Assembly: GCA_029865835.1 (NCBI GenBank)
Contig: JARXAL010000046.1
Span: 1-37,877, forward strand
Length of the DNA: 37,877 bases
Origin: Verrucomicrobiaceae bacterium
GTDB lineage: Bacteria > Verrucomicrobiota > Verrucomicrobiia > Verrucomicrobiales > Verrucomicrobiaceae
Direction: 5' to 3'
Part shown: positions 1-8,541 of the stretch, in pieces
How positions within the stretch are numbered: position 1 is the stretch's first letter
How the letters are laid out: each line of letters starts with the position of its first letter
Program-made: the position numbers and the translations under genes
The notes under the pieces: model-generated
The model's input: the letters and a program-made list of their open reading frames with translations, nothing else
Told to the model about the DNA's origin: nothing
Databases searched by the model: none

Positions 1-231
1 CGGTAGCGGCTTCTTGGGCGGCATTTCCTCCTCTTCGACTTGCTGCAGCATGGTCTGCCAGAGTTTGGAGTCCTTTTGCACACTCTGGAGTGAACCGAAG
101 TGAGTGAGATCGACGTCCCCCTTCTGCTTATCGGCGTTGTGGCAATCCAGGCAATAGGTCTTCAATAGCGGCTGAATGTCAGCAGCGTGAGCCGAGACAA
201 CAATCAGCGCTGCAAAGGTGGCAAGTCTCAT
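1..231 (-). CDS. Planctomycete-type cytochrome c protein (DUF1587/DUF1592 type), N-terminal part only
   Basis: The gene reads off the left edge, so only its first 77 codons are present. ATG at 231 opens a short signal peptide of about 16 residues ending in SAHA. A CLDCH heme-attachment motif follows near residues 27-31, then the QKGD and EEEMPP blocks typical of the PSCyt1 domain. The same order (signal, CxxCH, QKGD, MPP) appears in the complete DUF1592-type protein at 31709-34162, so I infer the same family. It starts 20 bp after the PhoD-like gene at 252-2606 and is probably co-transcribed with it. The product should be exported and bind heme covalently, with its catalytic role unknown. The downstream domains cannot be checked here. 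Confidence 0.85.
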   Translation of the reverse strand, partial: MRLATFAALIVVSAHAADIQPLLKTYCLDCHNADKQKGDVDLTHFGSLQSVQKDSKLWQTMLQQVEEEEMPPKKPLP

Positions 232-251
232 GCGTGTTCGAATCCGGAAGA

Positions 252-2606
252 TCAGCCGATCAGGTTTTCGCCACGATTTTCCTTTTGATGGATGGTAACG
301 GGCCAGCCTGGGAATTGATTAGTCGGCTTGCCATCGGTGGCATCGATGAGGAAGCGAAAGGACTCAATGAAGTACGTTTTCTTTTCCGTGTCGAAGGTGA
401 TGAAGCCAAAGCCACTGGCCTTCTCGTGAGCCTTATCATAGCGGTTTGGGGCTTGGCCTACTTGAGGATTTCCAACGGCGTAAATGTAGGCTTTGTTGCC
501 GAGTCCATCCAGGTACTCGCCGGTGTCACCATGGCCATGTTTAGGGCGATTGGCGTACGGCATTTTCACCTCGTCAGGCCGCCACCACCGCGGATACCCA
601 GCGGCGATGGCCGGGGTGCAGAAGGACCAGTTGCTGTCACGCTGTTTGTCCACGCCGTATTGAGCAAGAGTGGTCAAATGCTGGTCACCATTGATGTGCA
701 GCGCCATCGAGGGACGCAGGATGTCGATGGCGCGATTACGCGGTGTTTGCGGCCATCCGCCGGAATCGAGATCAGCCTTCAAATAGCCATCCTCGCTACC
801 ATGATGAGTGGCTGCATTGATGAAGACTGTCTGACTCAACAGGGCTTTGAGTGTGTGCCCGCGCCAGTCTTCCGACCATTGTTTGAGAAAGGCTTCCTGG
901 CGCTCGCCAAGCATTACGAGTCCCGGCTTATCAAGGGCGGCCGTGTCGAAGTCGACATCAAGCACGTGGTCCGCACGCCCAGCGCCAGTATCGACATGCT
1001 CAGGCCCACTCTTCCACTGGCGATCAGCGATAATGGCAAAACTAACGCCGCCATAGACCATATCACCATAGTAAACGCTGATATCCTGCAGGACGGGCTT
1101 GGGATCAAAGGCATCCGGATGATGCGCCACATTGGTTTTGTGAACGGCATTCACCATTCGAGCGGGCTCGATGTAGCCACCTTTGGAGGAGGCTCCACTG
1201 TCACCGACATCCATTTTCTTGCCGCCTTCGCCCCAGATGTTGCCCTGGAAGACATCGTGATCATCTGGAAGACAAAGCGTGGGAGCATTGCGCATGACTT
1301 CGCGGAAGGCCCAGCCATGCTGATAGAATTTGCGCAAGTAGTTCAGGATCGCAGGCTCAGCAGGTTCGCGAATGAGACCGAAACCGCCGTGGTTCTCATA
1401 GATCTGGTCGCCAGAGAAGAAAACGAGATCGGGATCGAGTTTGACCAAGTTTTCAGCCACGGGCGCATAGGGGAAGCCGTAGTCATTTTGGCAAGTGAGA
1501 GCGGCCATGCGCAAGGGGCGGCCTTCGGGGTTGGCTTTGATGGTGCCGGTCCACTCGTTCGGCGTTTCGCTTCCGTCTTTGTGTTTCTCCCGATACACCA
1601 GTTTGTAGGGCGTGGCAGTCTTGGCGTCCCAATTCGGAATGCGGAAGGTGGCCACCCAGGCATCGGGATCCAGCTTGGCTGGACCCAGCGATTTCCAAGC
1701 ACCGTTTTGCTGGATGTGCAGTTCGACGTTTTGATTGTCCTTGGCTCCCATGGGACCCGTGAGAGCGCTGATTTTCATCACGAATCCCTCGGCTGTGCGC
1801 GAGTCACTAAGCGAATACATCGACCACAAGATAGGGCCAAATCGATTTGCCTCGGTGACGGTGAATGCATCACCTTCCATCGTCCAGTTTTGGAATCGAT
1901 AGCGTCCGCCACCAGCTAATGGTGTGGCTTTAGCTTTGCCTTTTTTCTTTGCCGCGCCGGCAGCACCAGCGCTGAAGTTGTTGGCGAGAGAGACGTTACC
2001 GAGGAGCCTTTCCGCACGGACGGATTCGGTGATTGTAGCGAGCAGTTTGCCGGTCTCTGTATGGGTGGCTGCCAGCGTCAACGCGCATTGGTCACCGATG
2101 GCTTTTCCTTTGAGCGTGAGATGAATCTGAGCGAGATCGGACCCACTCGGGAGCGCGCTCCTTTGCGAACCCAAAATGAGCTGATCTCCTTGCCAGCCAG
2201 CATCGAAGCCTTTGAGCACAAAGCAATTGCTGCGATGCTCGTTGAGTTCGCTGCGGATGCCGATGCGGAAACCTGCACCGCCGTCGGCTTTGTTGATCTC
2301 AAGGCGAGTCAAAGTCACTGCCAGGGTGAAGCTGCCGTTTTGGGTGATTTGATGAGTCAGCGAATGCACACTCCGGCCCGCACCCGAGTTCAGGCATTCG
2401 GCACCGCCTTCACTGACACGCCAGTCTTCCATTGGGTTCGCCCAAAACTCGCCACCAAGGAAGACACGATCATGGGTCTTCGTCCAGTCGGTCGACACGG
2501 ACTCTTCGGCTAAAACTGAGGTTTGTCGGCTTGCGATGCCTGCGAACGTTCCAGCAGTGATGAGTTTGAAGCTGTTTCGGCGAGTGATTTTCGATGTCAT
2601 GTCCAT
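252..2606 (-). CDS. Tat-exported PhoD-like metallophosphatase with long N-terminal extension
   Basis: This 784-residue protein has a twin-arginine-like start (TRRNSFK, residues 8-14). Residues 45-250 are beta-rich and look like a concanavalin/LamG-type extension, with a lysine-rich linker near 218-227. The catalytic half begins near 365: TCQND (371-375), GDQIYE (399-404), DDHD (448-451) and HINGDQH (637-643). These match the metal-binding blocks of PhoD-like phosphatases, including the cysteine that binds iron in characterised PhoD. Such enzymes release phosphate from phosphodiesters or monoesters outside the cytoplasm using Ca and Fe ions. The substrate here is unknown. ATG at 2606 has no Shine-Dalgarno, and a second ATG two codons later is equally possible. 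It lies between DUF1501 (179 bp upstream) and a cytochrome gene (20 bp downstream). Confidence 0.9.
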   Translation of the reverse strand: MDMTSKITRRNSFKLITAGTFAGIASRQTSVLAEESVSTDWTKTHDRVFLGGEFWANPMEDWRVSEGGAECLNSGAGRSVHSLTHQITQNGSFTLAVTLTRLEINKADGGAGFRIGIRSELNEHRSNCFVLKGFDAGWQGDQLILGSQRSALPSGSDLAQIHLTLKGKAIGDQCALTLAATHTETGKLLATITESVRAERLLGNVSLANNFSAGAAGAAKKKGKAKATPLAGGGRYRFQNWTMEGDAFTVTEANRFGPILWSMYSLSDSRTAEGFVMKISALTGPMGAKDNQNVELHIQQNGAWKSLGPAKLDPDAWVATFRIPNWDAKTATPYKLVYREKHKDGSETPNEWTGTIKANPEGRPLRMAALTCQNDYGFPYAPVAENLVKLDPDLVFFSGDQIYENHGGFGLIREPAEPAILNYLRKFYQHGWAFREVMRNAPTLCLPDDHDVFQGNIWGEGGKKMDVGDSGASSKGGYIEPARMVNAVHKTNVAHHPDAFDPKPVLQDISVYYGDMVYGGVSFAIIADRQWKSGPEHVDTGAGRADHVLDVDFDTAALDKPGLVMLGERQEAFLKQWSEDWRGHTLKALLSQTVFINAATHHGSEDGYLKADLDSGGWPQTPRNRAIDILRPSMALHINGDQHLTTLAQYGVDKQRDSNWSFCTPAIAAGYPRWWRPDEVKMPYANRPKHGHGDTGEYLDGLGNKAYIYAVGNPQVGQAPNRYDKAHEKASGFGFITFDTEKKTYFIESFRFLIDATDGKPTNQFPGWPVTIHQKENRGENLIG

Positions 2607-2785
2607 TGGGAACGCTTTGGATCATCTGCTTTTTCCACTATTTTAGCGGCTGATGACTTTCAAAAGTCCTGCGGTGATACCTCGTGACGTCGTCAATTTT
2701 TGCATCGACGCTTTCGGTGAATCGAGACGAGACGCGATCGTGTGGAATCAGAGGGGCCGTTCCACCTTTTCAAGCGGAAGACCGA
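2607..2785. other. Intergenic gap between DUF1501 and PhoD-like genes
   Basis: This 179-bp gap is the only sizeable one in the minus-strand run from 8413 to 1, so it could hold a separate promoter for the PhoD-like gene. It contains a short palindrome at 2655-2668 (GACTTT, two bases, AAAGTC). I see no convincing promoter hexamers and no terminator with a T tract. Confidence 0.3.
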
Positions 2786-4276
2786 TCACGCCAGCAGCCC
2801 TTTGACCACTTCGCCATGCACGTCAGTGAGGCGGAAGTCGCGCCCCTGAAAACGGTAGGTGAGCTTTTTGTGATCCATGCCAAAGAGGTGCAGAATGGTG
2901 GCATGAAAATCGTGGATGGAAACGGGATCCCGATCAACGTGCCAGGCAAAATCATCGGTCGCGCCATACACTTGACCTCCCTTAATGCCGCCGCCAGCCA
3001 TCCAGAGGCTAAAGGCACCAGGGTGGTGGTCCCTACCGGTGATTGCCTTGTTGCCGGGGCGATTTTCACCCAGCGCCGTTCGACCGAACTCGCTGCCCCA
3101 GACGACAAGGGTGGTGTCCAGCAAACCGCGCTGTTTAAGGTCCTTCAGCAGCGCAGCGATTGGCTGATCGACCATCTGACAGTTGTGTGCGAGCTGGGGG
3201 TCCAGATTGCTGTGATGATCCCAGGAGGCGTGGATGACATTCACAAAGCGCACGCCACGCTCGACCATCCGGCGCGCTTGAAGGCAATGTCTGGAGAAGG
3301 TCTGAAAGTTGCCGATGCCTCCGAGATTGCTCTTTATGGGGGGCTCGATTCGGTTCACTCCATAGGCATCCAAAGTCGCCTGGGTTTCACCAGCGAGATC
3401 AACCAGTTCCGGAGCGGCACTTTGCATGCGGAAGGCGAGCTCGTAGCTGTTGATGCGGCTGGCAATTTCGGGGTCACCAATGTGCTTGTGTTGAAGATGG
3501 TTCAAATCATTCAGCGCAGCGAGGCTGGCGGCCTGCATCTCATTGGTGATCCCATCAGGGTTGGCGAGATTCAGCACTGGCGAGGTGCCATTGCGAAACA
3601 TCACCCCGCCATAGGATGAAGGTAGAAAGCCGCTTGACCAAGTGGAGCTACCGCCGGGAAGTCCCCGGCCTTTGCTCACCATCACCACATACGAGGGCAG
3701 TTCCTGGGAGGCATTGCCCAGACCGTAAGTGACCCATGAACCCACGCTTGGACGACCTAAAAGGGCAGCGCCACAGTTCAACATGAGTTGGCCCGGCAGG
3801 TGATTGAACTGATTGGTGTGCATCGACCGGATCAATGCAATATCGTCGGCACAGGTGGCGATGTGAGGTAGCAAATCGGAGATATCCATGCCGCACTGCC
3901 CGTGTTTTTTGAAGACTCGCTTGGTGCCCATGACGGTGGCGGTCTCTTTTTGCAAGAAAGCAAACTTTGCATTGCCGATGATGGAGTCAGGGAGAGCCTG
4001 CCCGTCATACTTGTTCAGCAGCGGTTTCGGATCGAACAAATCCATCTGCGACGGTCCACCTTCGAGGAAGATGAAGATGCAGCGCTCAGCCTTGGGCGCA
4101 AAATGCGGTTGGAGTGTGGCCAGAGGATTAACGTCACCGCCCAGCAAGCCATCCTGTTTCAGCAATGATGCCAGCGCGAGCCCACCCAGACCCGATGAAC
4201 TGGTCGCGAGGAAGTCGCGGCGGGTTTGGCGGAAACGTTCTTCGGGGGATAGGTCCGGAATAAGAGTGTCGTTCAT
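2786..4276 (-). CDS. DUF1501 family protein, Tat-exported
   Basis: This 496-residue protein belongs to DUF1501, a family related to the alkaline phosphatase/sulfatase fold and expanded in Planctomycetota and Verrucomicrobiota. The Tat motif TRRDFL lies at residues 18-23, followed by a hydrophobic stretch. GGPSQMDLFDPKP (73-85), WGSEFGRT (393-400) and GRDHHPG (414-420) are the family's typical blocks. Its molecular function is not established. DUF1501 genes almost always follow a DUF1549/DUF1553 cytochrome gene, as here: the start lies only 3 bp after the stop of 4280-6439, so the two are probably translationally coupled and may act as one exported complex. ATG at 4276 lacks an obvious ribosome binding site. 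Confidence 0.93.
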   Translation of the reverse strand: MNDTLIPDLSPEERFRQTRRDFLATSSSGLGGLALASLLKQDGLLGGDVNPLATLQPHFAPKAERCIFIFLEGGPSQMDLFDPKPLLNKYDGQALPDSIIGNAKFAFLQKETATVMGTKRVFKKHGQCGMDISDLLPHIATCADDIALIRSMHTNQFNHLPGQLMLNCGAALLGRPSVGSWVTYGLGNASQELPSYVVMVSKGRGLPGGSSTWSSGFLPSSYGGVMFRNGTSPVLNLANPDGITNEMQAASLAALNDLNHLQHKHIGDPEIASRINSYELAFRMQSAAPELVDLAGETQATLDAYGVNRIEPPIKSNLGGIGNFQTFSRHCLQARRMVERGVRFVNVIHASWDHHSNLDPQLAHNCQMVDQPIAALLKDLKQRGLLDTTLVVWGSEFGRTALGENRPGNKAITGRDHHPGAFSLWMAGGGIKGGQVYGATDDFAWHVDRDPVSIHDFHATILHLFGMDHKKLTYRFQGRDFRLTDVHGEVVKGLLA

Positions 4277-4279
4277 GTT

Positions 4280-6439
4280 CTAAGGCCTGTTGATAAACTC
4301 ATCCAGGTTCATGAGCACCCTAGCAAGACCTACCAGAGTCGCAGTCTGTAGCCGTTGATCGGAGGGGGTGGTGGATTCGATGATGCCGAGAATGTTAAGG
4401 GCCTCTTTTCCGCCGGATTCGACGCGGGCATAGTGCTCGCGGTAGAAGGCACTGAGGCGTTGAATCTCTACCGACTGAGGCGGGCGATTCAGGACGAGGA
4501 AGAAAAGATGGCGGAGGCGCAGGTCTATGTCCTTTGGAGCTTCGCGAATGACGCGGAGAGCCAGCGCTTGGGCGGCCTCGACGAAAACGGGATCGTTCAT
4601 CATGGTGAGGGCTTGCAAGGGTGTATTGCTGCGCTCTCGGCGCACGCAGGCGTCCGCAGCGTCAGGAGCATCAAAGGTTGTCAACATCGGATAGAGCAAG
4701 CTGCGCATGGTGAGGATGTAGAGGCCGCGGCGGTAACGTTCATTGCTCTGGCTGACCTCCCATTTCACCGACCGTCCGACGTCAAAGATATCGCCGGGAA
4801 GTGGCGGTTTGATGCTGGGGCCGCCTAAGTTGCGTGTGAGCAGGCCACTGGCGCACAGTGCGGAGTCACGAAGGATTTCGGCATCCAGGCGCAACCGGTT
4901 CTGCCGTGATAGCAGTCGGTTGAGGGGATCAAGAGCCACGATATCTTTTCGATGATCCGCGCTCTGTCGATAGGTGGCGGAGGTGACAATGAGACGGATC
5001 AGTTGTTTGCGGCTCCAGCCCTGGCGCATGAACTGAGAGGCGAGGAAGTCGAGCAGTTCAGGATGCGAAGGGGGCTCGCCGGTAGCGCCAAAATCATCGT
5101 GCGTGCTAACGAGGCCGATTCCAAAAAGTTTGCTCCAGAGGTGGTTCACCGCCACCCGGCTGGTAAGCGGGTGTTGAGGTGAAACAAGCCACCGAGCAAG
5201 ATCCAGGCGGTTGGCTTCGCGTTGACCTGAGTCCTGAAGAGCGGGTAGAGCAGAGAGGCTTGCGGGCATGACGTCGGGGCCTCGGCGGGCGTAGTCACCA
5301 GCCATGTGAACATAGGTTTGACGGCGATCCTGCGTGATCTCTGCAAGTGCGGGTGCCTTGGTGCTGACTTCATCACGGTCCTCGGTGTTGTTGAAGAAGG
5401 CGTAGAGGCTGTAGTAGTCGCGAATGGTGATGGGGTCGTATTTGTGAGTGTGGCATTGAGCACAGCCAACGGTTAGCCCCATCCAGACACGGCCTGTGGT
5501 GTTCACACGATCGGCGAGATTTTGAAATCGCGCCTCCTCCTTGTCCACGCCGGCCTCGGTATTCAATGCGGCATTGCGGTGGAAGCCGGTGGCGGTGATC
5601 TGATCGATGGTGGAATTGGGCAAGAGATCACCTGCGATTTGCTCAATGGTGAACTGGTCAAAAGGGAGATCACGATTGATGGCGTCGATCACCCAGTCAC
5701 GATACCTCCAAGCATTTGGACGCACCGCATCACCCAGGAAACCATTGCTGTCGGCATAACGTGCCATGTCCAACCAGTGACGCGCCCAGCGTTCTCCAAA
5801 GTGGGGAGAGGTTAGAAGACGGTCAACGAGACGGAGATAGGGCAGATCAGAGCCAGGCAAACGCTGGCATTCGGCGACGAACTTCTGAACTTCTTCGGAT
5901 GTTGGAGGAAGCCCCGTGAGGTCGAGTGAAACACGACGGATGAGTGTGGCGGGATCAGCCTGAGGCGCGGGCGTGAGGTTGTGACGGGAGAGCTCAGCGC
6001 AGATGAATGCGTCGATTGGATGGGACGCTTCTCCTGGTGGCGGAATGGGGTCTCGAATGGGTTGAAAGGACCAATGCTGCTGGTACTCCGCGTCTTCTGC
6101 TATCCACTGGTGGAAGAGCAACCGCTCCGATTCGGTGAGCTGTTTGGGGGAAGAGGGAGGCGGCATGACCTCTTCGACATCGTGTGAAGTGATGCGCTTC
6201 CAGAACTCGCTCTGCTCGGGTTGTCCGGGTTGGATTGCCTCTCGAGTGGCTTCAGCGCGCAAATCAAGTCGCAGATTCGCCTCGCGCTTGTCTTCGTCTG
6301 GTCCATGGCAGGCGTAGCATTTGGCTGCGAGGAGGGGGCGGATGTCGCGATTGAACTGTACCCGGTCGGCGGCCATGGATGCGAGACTCGGCAAAAGCCA
6401 GAGACTCAAGCAAAAGAACCGGGACGATGCGAGTGTCAT
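4280..6439 (-). CDS. DUF1549/DUF1553 Planctomycete cytochrome protein (PSCyt1-PSCyt2-PSD1)
   Basis: The 719-residue protein starts with a signal peptide (about residues 1-23). Its PSCyt1 domain carries heme motif CYACH (41-45). DUF1549 spans roughly 140-345, with the block SLDLTGLPP (171-179) and GERWARHWLDMARYAD (215-230), and a second CxxCH, CAQCH (326-330). DUF1553 follows from about 405, beginning with LDLARWLVS. It is at the short end for the family because only a brief linker separates the two DUFs; nothing looks broken. The protein should be exported and hold up to two c-type hemes. Its substrate is unknown, though the family is generally found with polysaccharide-degradation genes. 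It starts 9 bp after the sialate O-acetylesterase gene and leads directly into DUF1501. Confidence 0.93.
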   Translation of the reverse strand: MTLASSRFFCLSLWLLPSLASMAADRVQFNRDIRPLLAAKCYACHGPDEDKREANLRLDLRAEATREAIQPGQPEQSEFWKRITSHDVEEVMPPPSSPKQLTESERLLFHQWIAEDAEYQQHWSFQPIRDPIPPPGEASHPIDAFICAELSRHNLTPAPQADPATLIRRVSLDLTGLPPTSEEVQKFVAECQRLPGSDLPYLRLVDRLLTSPHFGERWARHWLDMARYADSNGFLGDAVRPNAWRYRDWVIDAINRDLPFDQFTIEQIAGDLLPNSTIDQITATGFHRNAALNTEAGVDKEEARFQNLADRVNTTGRVWMGLTVGCAQCHTHKYDPITIRDYYSLYAFFNNTEDRDEVSTKAPALAEITQDRRQTYVHMAGDYARRGPDVMPASLSALPALQDSGQREANRLDLARWLVSPQHPLTSRVAVNHLWSKLFGIGLVSTHDDFGATGEPPSHPELLDFLASQFMRQGWSRKQLIRLIVTSATYRQSADHRKDIVALDPLNRLLSRQNRLRLDAEILRDSALCASGLLTRNLGGPSIKPPLPGDIFDVGRSVKWEVSQSNERYRRGLYILTMRSLLYPMLTTFDAPDAADACVRRERSNTPLQALTMMNDPVFVEAAQALALRVIREAPKDIDLRLRHLFFLVLNRPPQSVEIQRLSAFYREHYARVESGGKEALNILGIIESTTPSDQRLQTATLVGLARVLMNLDEFINRP

Positions 6440-6448
6440 GGTAAGAAG

Positions 6449-8413
6449 CTACTTGGCTCGATAAGCCTCGACTTCAGTCGTAAAGGCGAAGGTATTGGAG
6501 AATCCTCCCGCCTCTTGTTGATGATGATCCAGGTAGGTAAGACGGATATGTCTCGCCTCGACATCCGGGAACTCGACAGAAGTCTGTTCGGACTTGCCCA
6601 GGGGGAAAACATGGCGTCCAACCTCTTTGAAGTTTTGGCCATCGTTGCTCAGGGAGATGGCGACTGTTTTGGTTGATCCGATCTCGGGCGTTCCCAACCG
6701 GATGAGATTCAGGGTTTGGGACTGTTTCAAATCAATAGTGACGTGTTTGGGAAAGGCGTCTGCGTTACTGGTGGCGAAGCAATGGGGAGCCCGGGTAGCC
6801 CATGAGCCATCCGTCAGACCCATGTCCCATGCCCAAACGTTTTTGTCACTGCTGATCCATTTGCAATCACGTGCCAAGTTGGGTCCAAGGTCAGGATCCA
6901 CAGGCCAATGGGTATGGAAGGCAGTCGCTGGGAGTCCGTCCTTGTCCATGAGATTCGGAATGGCGGTTTTACTCCAGGCAAAACGGACGCGGCGGGGCTG
7001 GGGGAATTTGGAGGACGTGACGATGACGCTATCGCCTTCGATGGTGGCAGTGCCCTCTCGGAAAAGTCCATCGCGCCCAGCGATTTCGAAATGGGTGAGT
7101 GGCTTGCCGTCGCGGGTGGCGAGCCCGGTGGAGGCGTTGTCGAACTTGACGCGGATCGCATTGCCTTCGATGGCGTGGCTGGCAAAGAGCGGGCCACTGG
7201 GGTCCACATCGCTGCGGCCATAGGTTTTGGCGAGAGCCCAGAGGGAGAGTCGGCGGGCGACTTCCTTTTTGTGGGCGGGATGGATATCCGGGACTTCGCC
7301 GATATCAGAAATGACGGCCATTCCGGTATGCGGGATGCGCAGGCACTCGCGTTGCGCCTGCCAGAACTGGGGCAAGATTTCGGGGTCTTCCTCTCCATAT
7401 TGGAACGGAGCGATTTGAACGAAGTAGAATGGCAGTTCGGGCTGTTGGAAAGCGGTGCGCCAAGAGGCCAACAAGGCTTTCTTTTTATCCGTGTAAACGA
7501 AGCCCTCATTGTGATTGGACTCGCCTTGATACCAAATCGCACCCCGAATTGCGAAGGGCACCAGAGGATGAATCATGGCGTTGTAAAGCGCGGTGGGGGT
7601 GCCTGCACCGGCAGTAAAAGTGGCTGGCTGGGCGGGGAGCGCGGGTACGGCTTGTTCGTTCTCCAGGGCAGAGCGGGCTGTCTTCGACCAGGTTTCGACA
7701 GCGGCGAGGTGCTCCTCCTGTTTGCGGCGGTAGGCGGCACTGCCTGGGAGCTTGGCTTGGACATCAGCAGCAAACTCCTTCAACTCAGACACCTCATCGA
7801 AGCCCGCCTCGCTCGTCCACGGTTCAATGCGAGTGCCTCCCCAGGCGCTTTGGATAATGCCGACTGGAACATTGAGCTCCGAATGCAATTTGAGTCCGAA
7901 GTAGTAACCGACGGCAGAGAAGCTGGCGACACTCTCGGGAGTGCAGGGCGACCAGACAGCAGGAACGTCGTCCTGTGGGGTGAGCGCCACTGTTTTGGGG
8001 ATCTCGATGATGCGCAAGTTAGGATGTGTGGCGTTCGGAATGTCGGCTTTGGAATCCGGCTTCATTTGCATTTCCCACTCCATGTTGGACTGCCCTGACG
8101 CGAGCCAAACGTCACCAACGAGCACGTCTTGAATCGAAACGGAGCCAATTTTCAGAAGTTGTGGCTCGGCAATCGCGGGCATGGGGTCCAAGGTGAGATT
8201 CCATTGGCCTGCGGCATTGGCCAGAGTGGTTTTTTTCTGATTGGCAAACTCGACCGTCACTTCCTCTCCCGGGTTGGCTTGGCCCCAAATGGGCACGGGC
8301 TTGTCCCGCTGGAGGACCATGTGATCACTGAAAATGGAAGGCATTCTTACGGCGGCGTAGCCGTTGGAAACGCAGGCAGAGAGGATGAGAAAGGCAGAGA
8401 TGAGCAAACGCAT
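6449..8413 (-). CDS. Sialate O-acetylesterase-type SGNH hydrolase with C-terminal F5/8C-like domain
   Basis: This 654-residue exported esterase has a signal peptide ending near residue 20. Next comes the family-typical FSDHMVLQRDKPVPIWG (28-44), then GQSNMEW (107-113), where the serine is the expected nucleophile. A later DIHPAHK block supplies the Asp/His part of the catalytic site. From about residue 515 to the end the sequence resembles an F5/8 type C (discoidin) carbohydrate-binding domain (VTIDLKQSQTLNLIRL, EARHIRLTYLDHH). Such enzymes remove O-acetyl groups from sialic acids, or in environmental bacteria probably from acetylated xylans and other glycans. It is the first gene of the minus-strand run to 1 and is divergent from the gene at 8542. 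ATG at 8413 lacks a Shine-Dalgarno. Confidence 0.9.
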   Translation of the reverse strand: MRLLISAFLILSACVSNGYAAVRMPSIFSDHMVLQRDKPVPIWGQANPGEEVTVEFANQKKTTLANAAGQWNLTLDPMPAIAEPQLLKIGSVSIQDVLVGDVWLASGQSNMEWEMQMKPDSKADIPNATHPNLRIIEIPKTVALTPQDDVPAVWSPCTPESVASFSAVGYYFGLKLHSELNVPVGIIQSAWGGTRIEPWTSEAGFDEVSELKEFAADVQAKLPGSAAYRRKQEEHLAAVETWSKTARSALENEQAVPALPAQPATFTAGAGTPTALYNAMIHPLVPFAIRGAIWYQGESNHNEGFVYTDKKKALLASWRTAFQQPELPFYFVQIAPFQYGEEDPEILPQFWQAQRECLRIPHTGMAVISDIGEVPDIHPAHKKEVARRLSLWALAKTYGRSDVDPSGPLFASHAIEGNAIRVKFDNASTGLATRDGKPLTHFEIAGRDGLFREGTATIEGDSVIVTSSKFPQPRRVRFAWSKTAIPNLMDKDGLPATAFHTHWPVDPDLGPNLARDCKWISSDKNVWAWDMGLTDGSWATRAPHCFATSNADAFPKHVTIDLKQSQTLNLIRLGTPEIGSTKTVAISLSNDGQNFKEVGRHVFPLGKSEQTSVEFPDVEARHIRLTYLDHHQQEAGGFSNTFAFTTEVEAYRAK

Positions 8414-8465
8414 AGCGGGTGGATTCTTCTACGCTGCCAAAAGAGTCCATCTGGCAACGCTGTGT

Positions 8466-8488
8466 GCTGTTCGCTAGCGAAGCTCAGC
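8466..8488. promoter_or_regulatory. 12-bp perfect palindrome in divergent promoter region, candidate operator
   Basis: Between the divergent starts at 8413 and 8542 lies the perfect palindrome TTCGCTAGCGAA (8470-8481), flanked by GCTG and CAGC in inverted orientation. A perfect 12-bp palindrome in a 128-bp divergent spacer fits a dimeric regulator site. Its central CGCTAGCG also occurs in the other large divergent region, at 28590-28597. No regulator gene lies beside it, so the role is inference. Confidence 0.35.
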
Positions 8489-8541
8489 GCTATCTCGATT
8501 CCGTTAAGAAGAGCGTCTTGTGCGTTTTGCAAAATAGGGGC

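Noticed and set aside
234-1919. Plus-strand open frame of 561 codons
   Set aside because: It is antisense to the PhoD-like gene, whose metal motifs are clear; the plus-strand product has no recognisable features.
2655-2668. GACTTT-AAAGTC palindrome as an operator or terminator
   Set aside because: Only six bases per arm with a two-base centre and no T tract; could occur by chance, so it is only mentioned in the gap entry.
4280-6439. Possible truncation of the DUF1549/DUF1553 protein
   Set aside because: It is short for the family, but both domains, both heme motifs and the linking TYVHMAGD block are in place, so it is a compact version.
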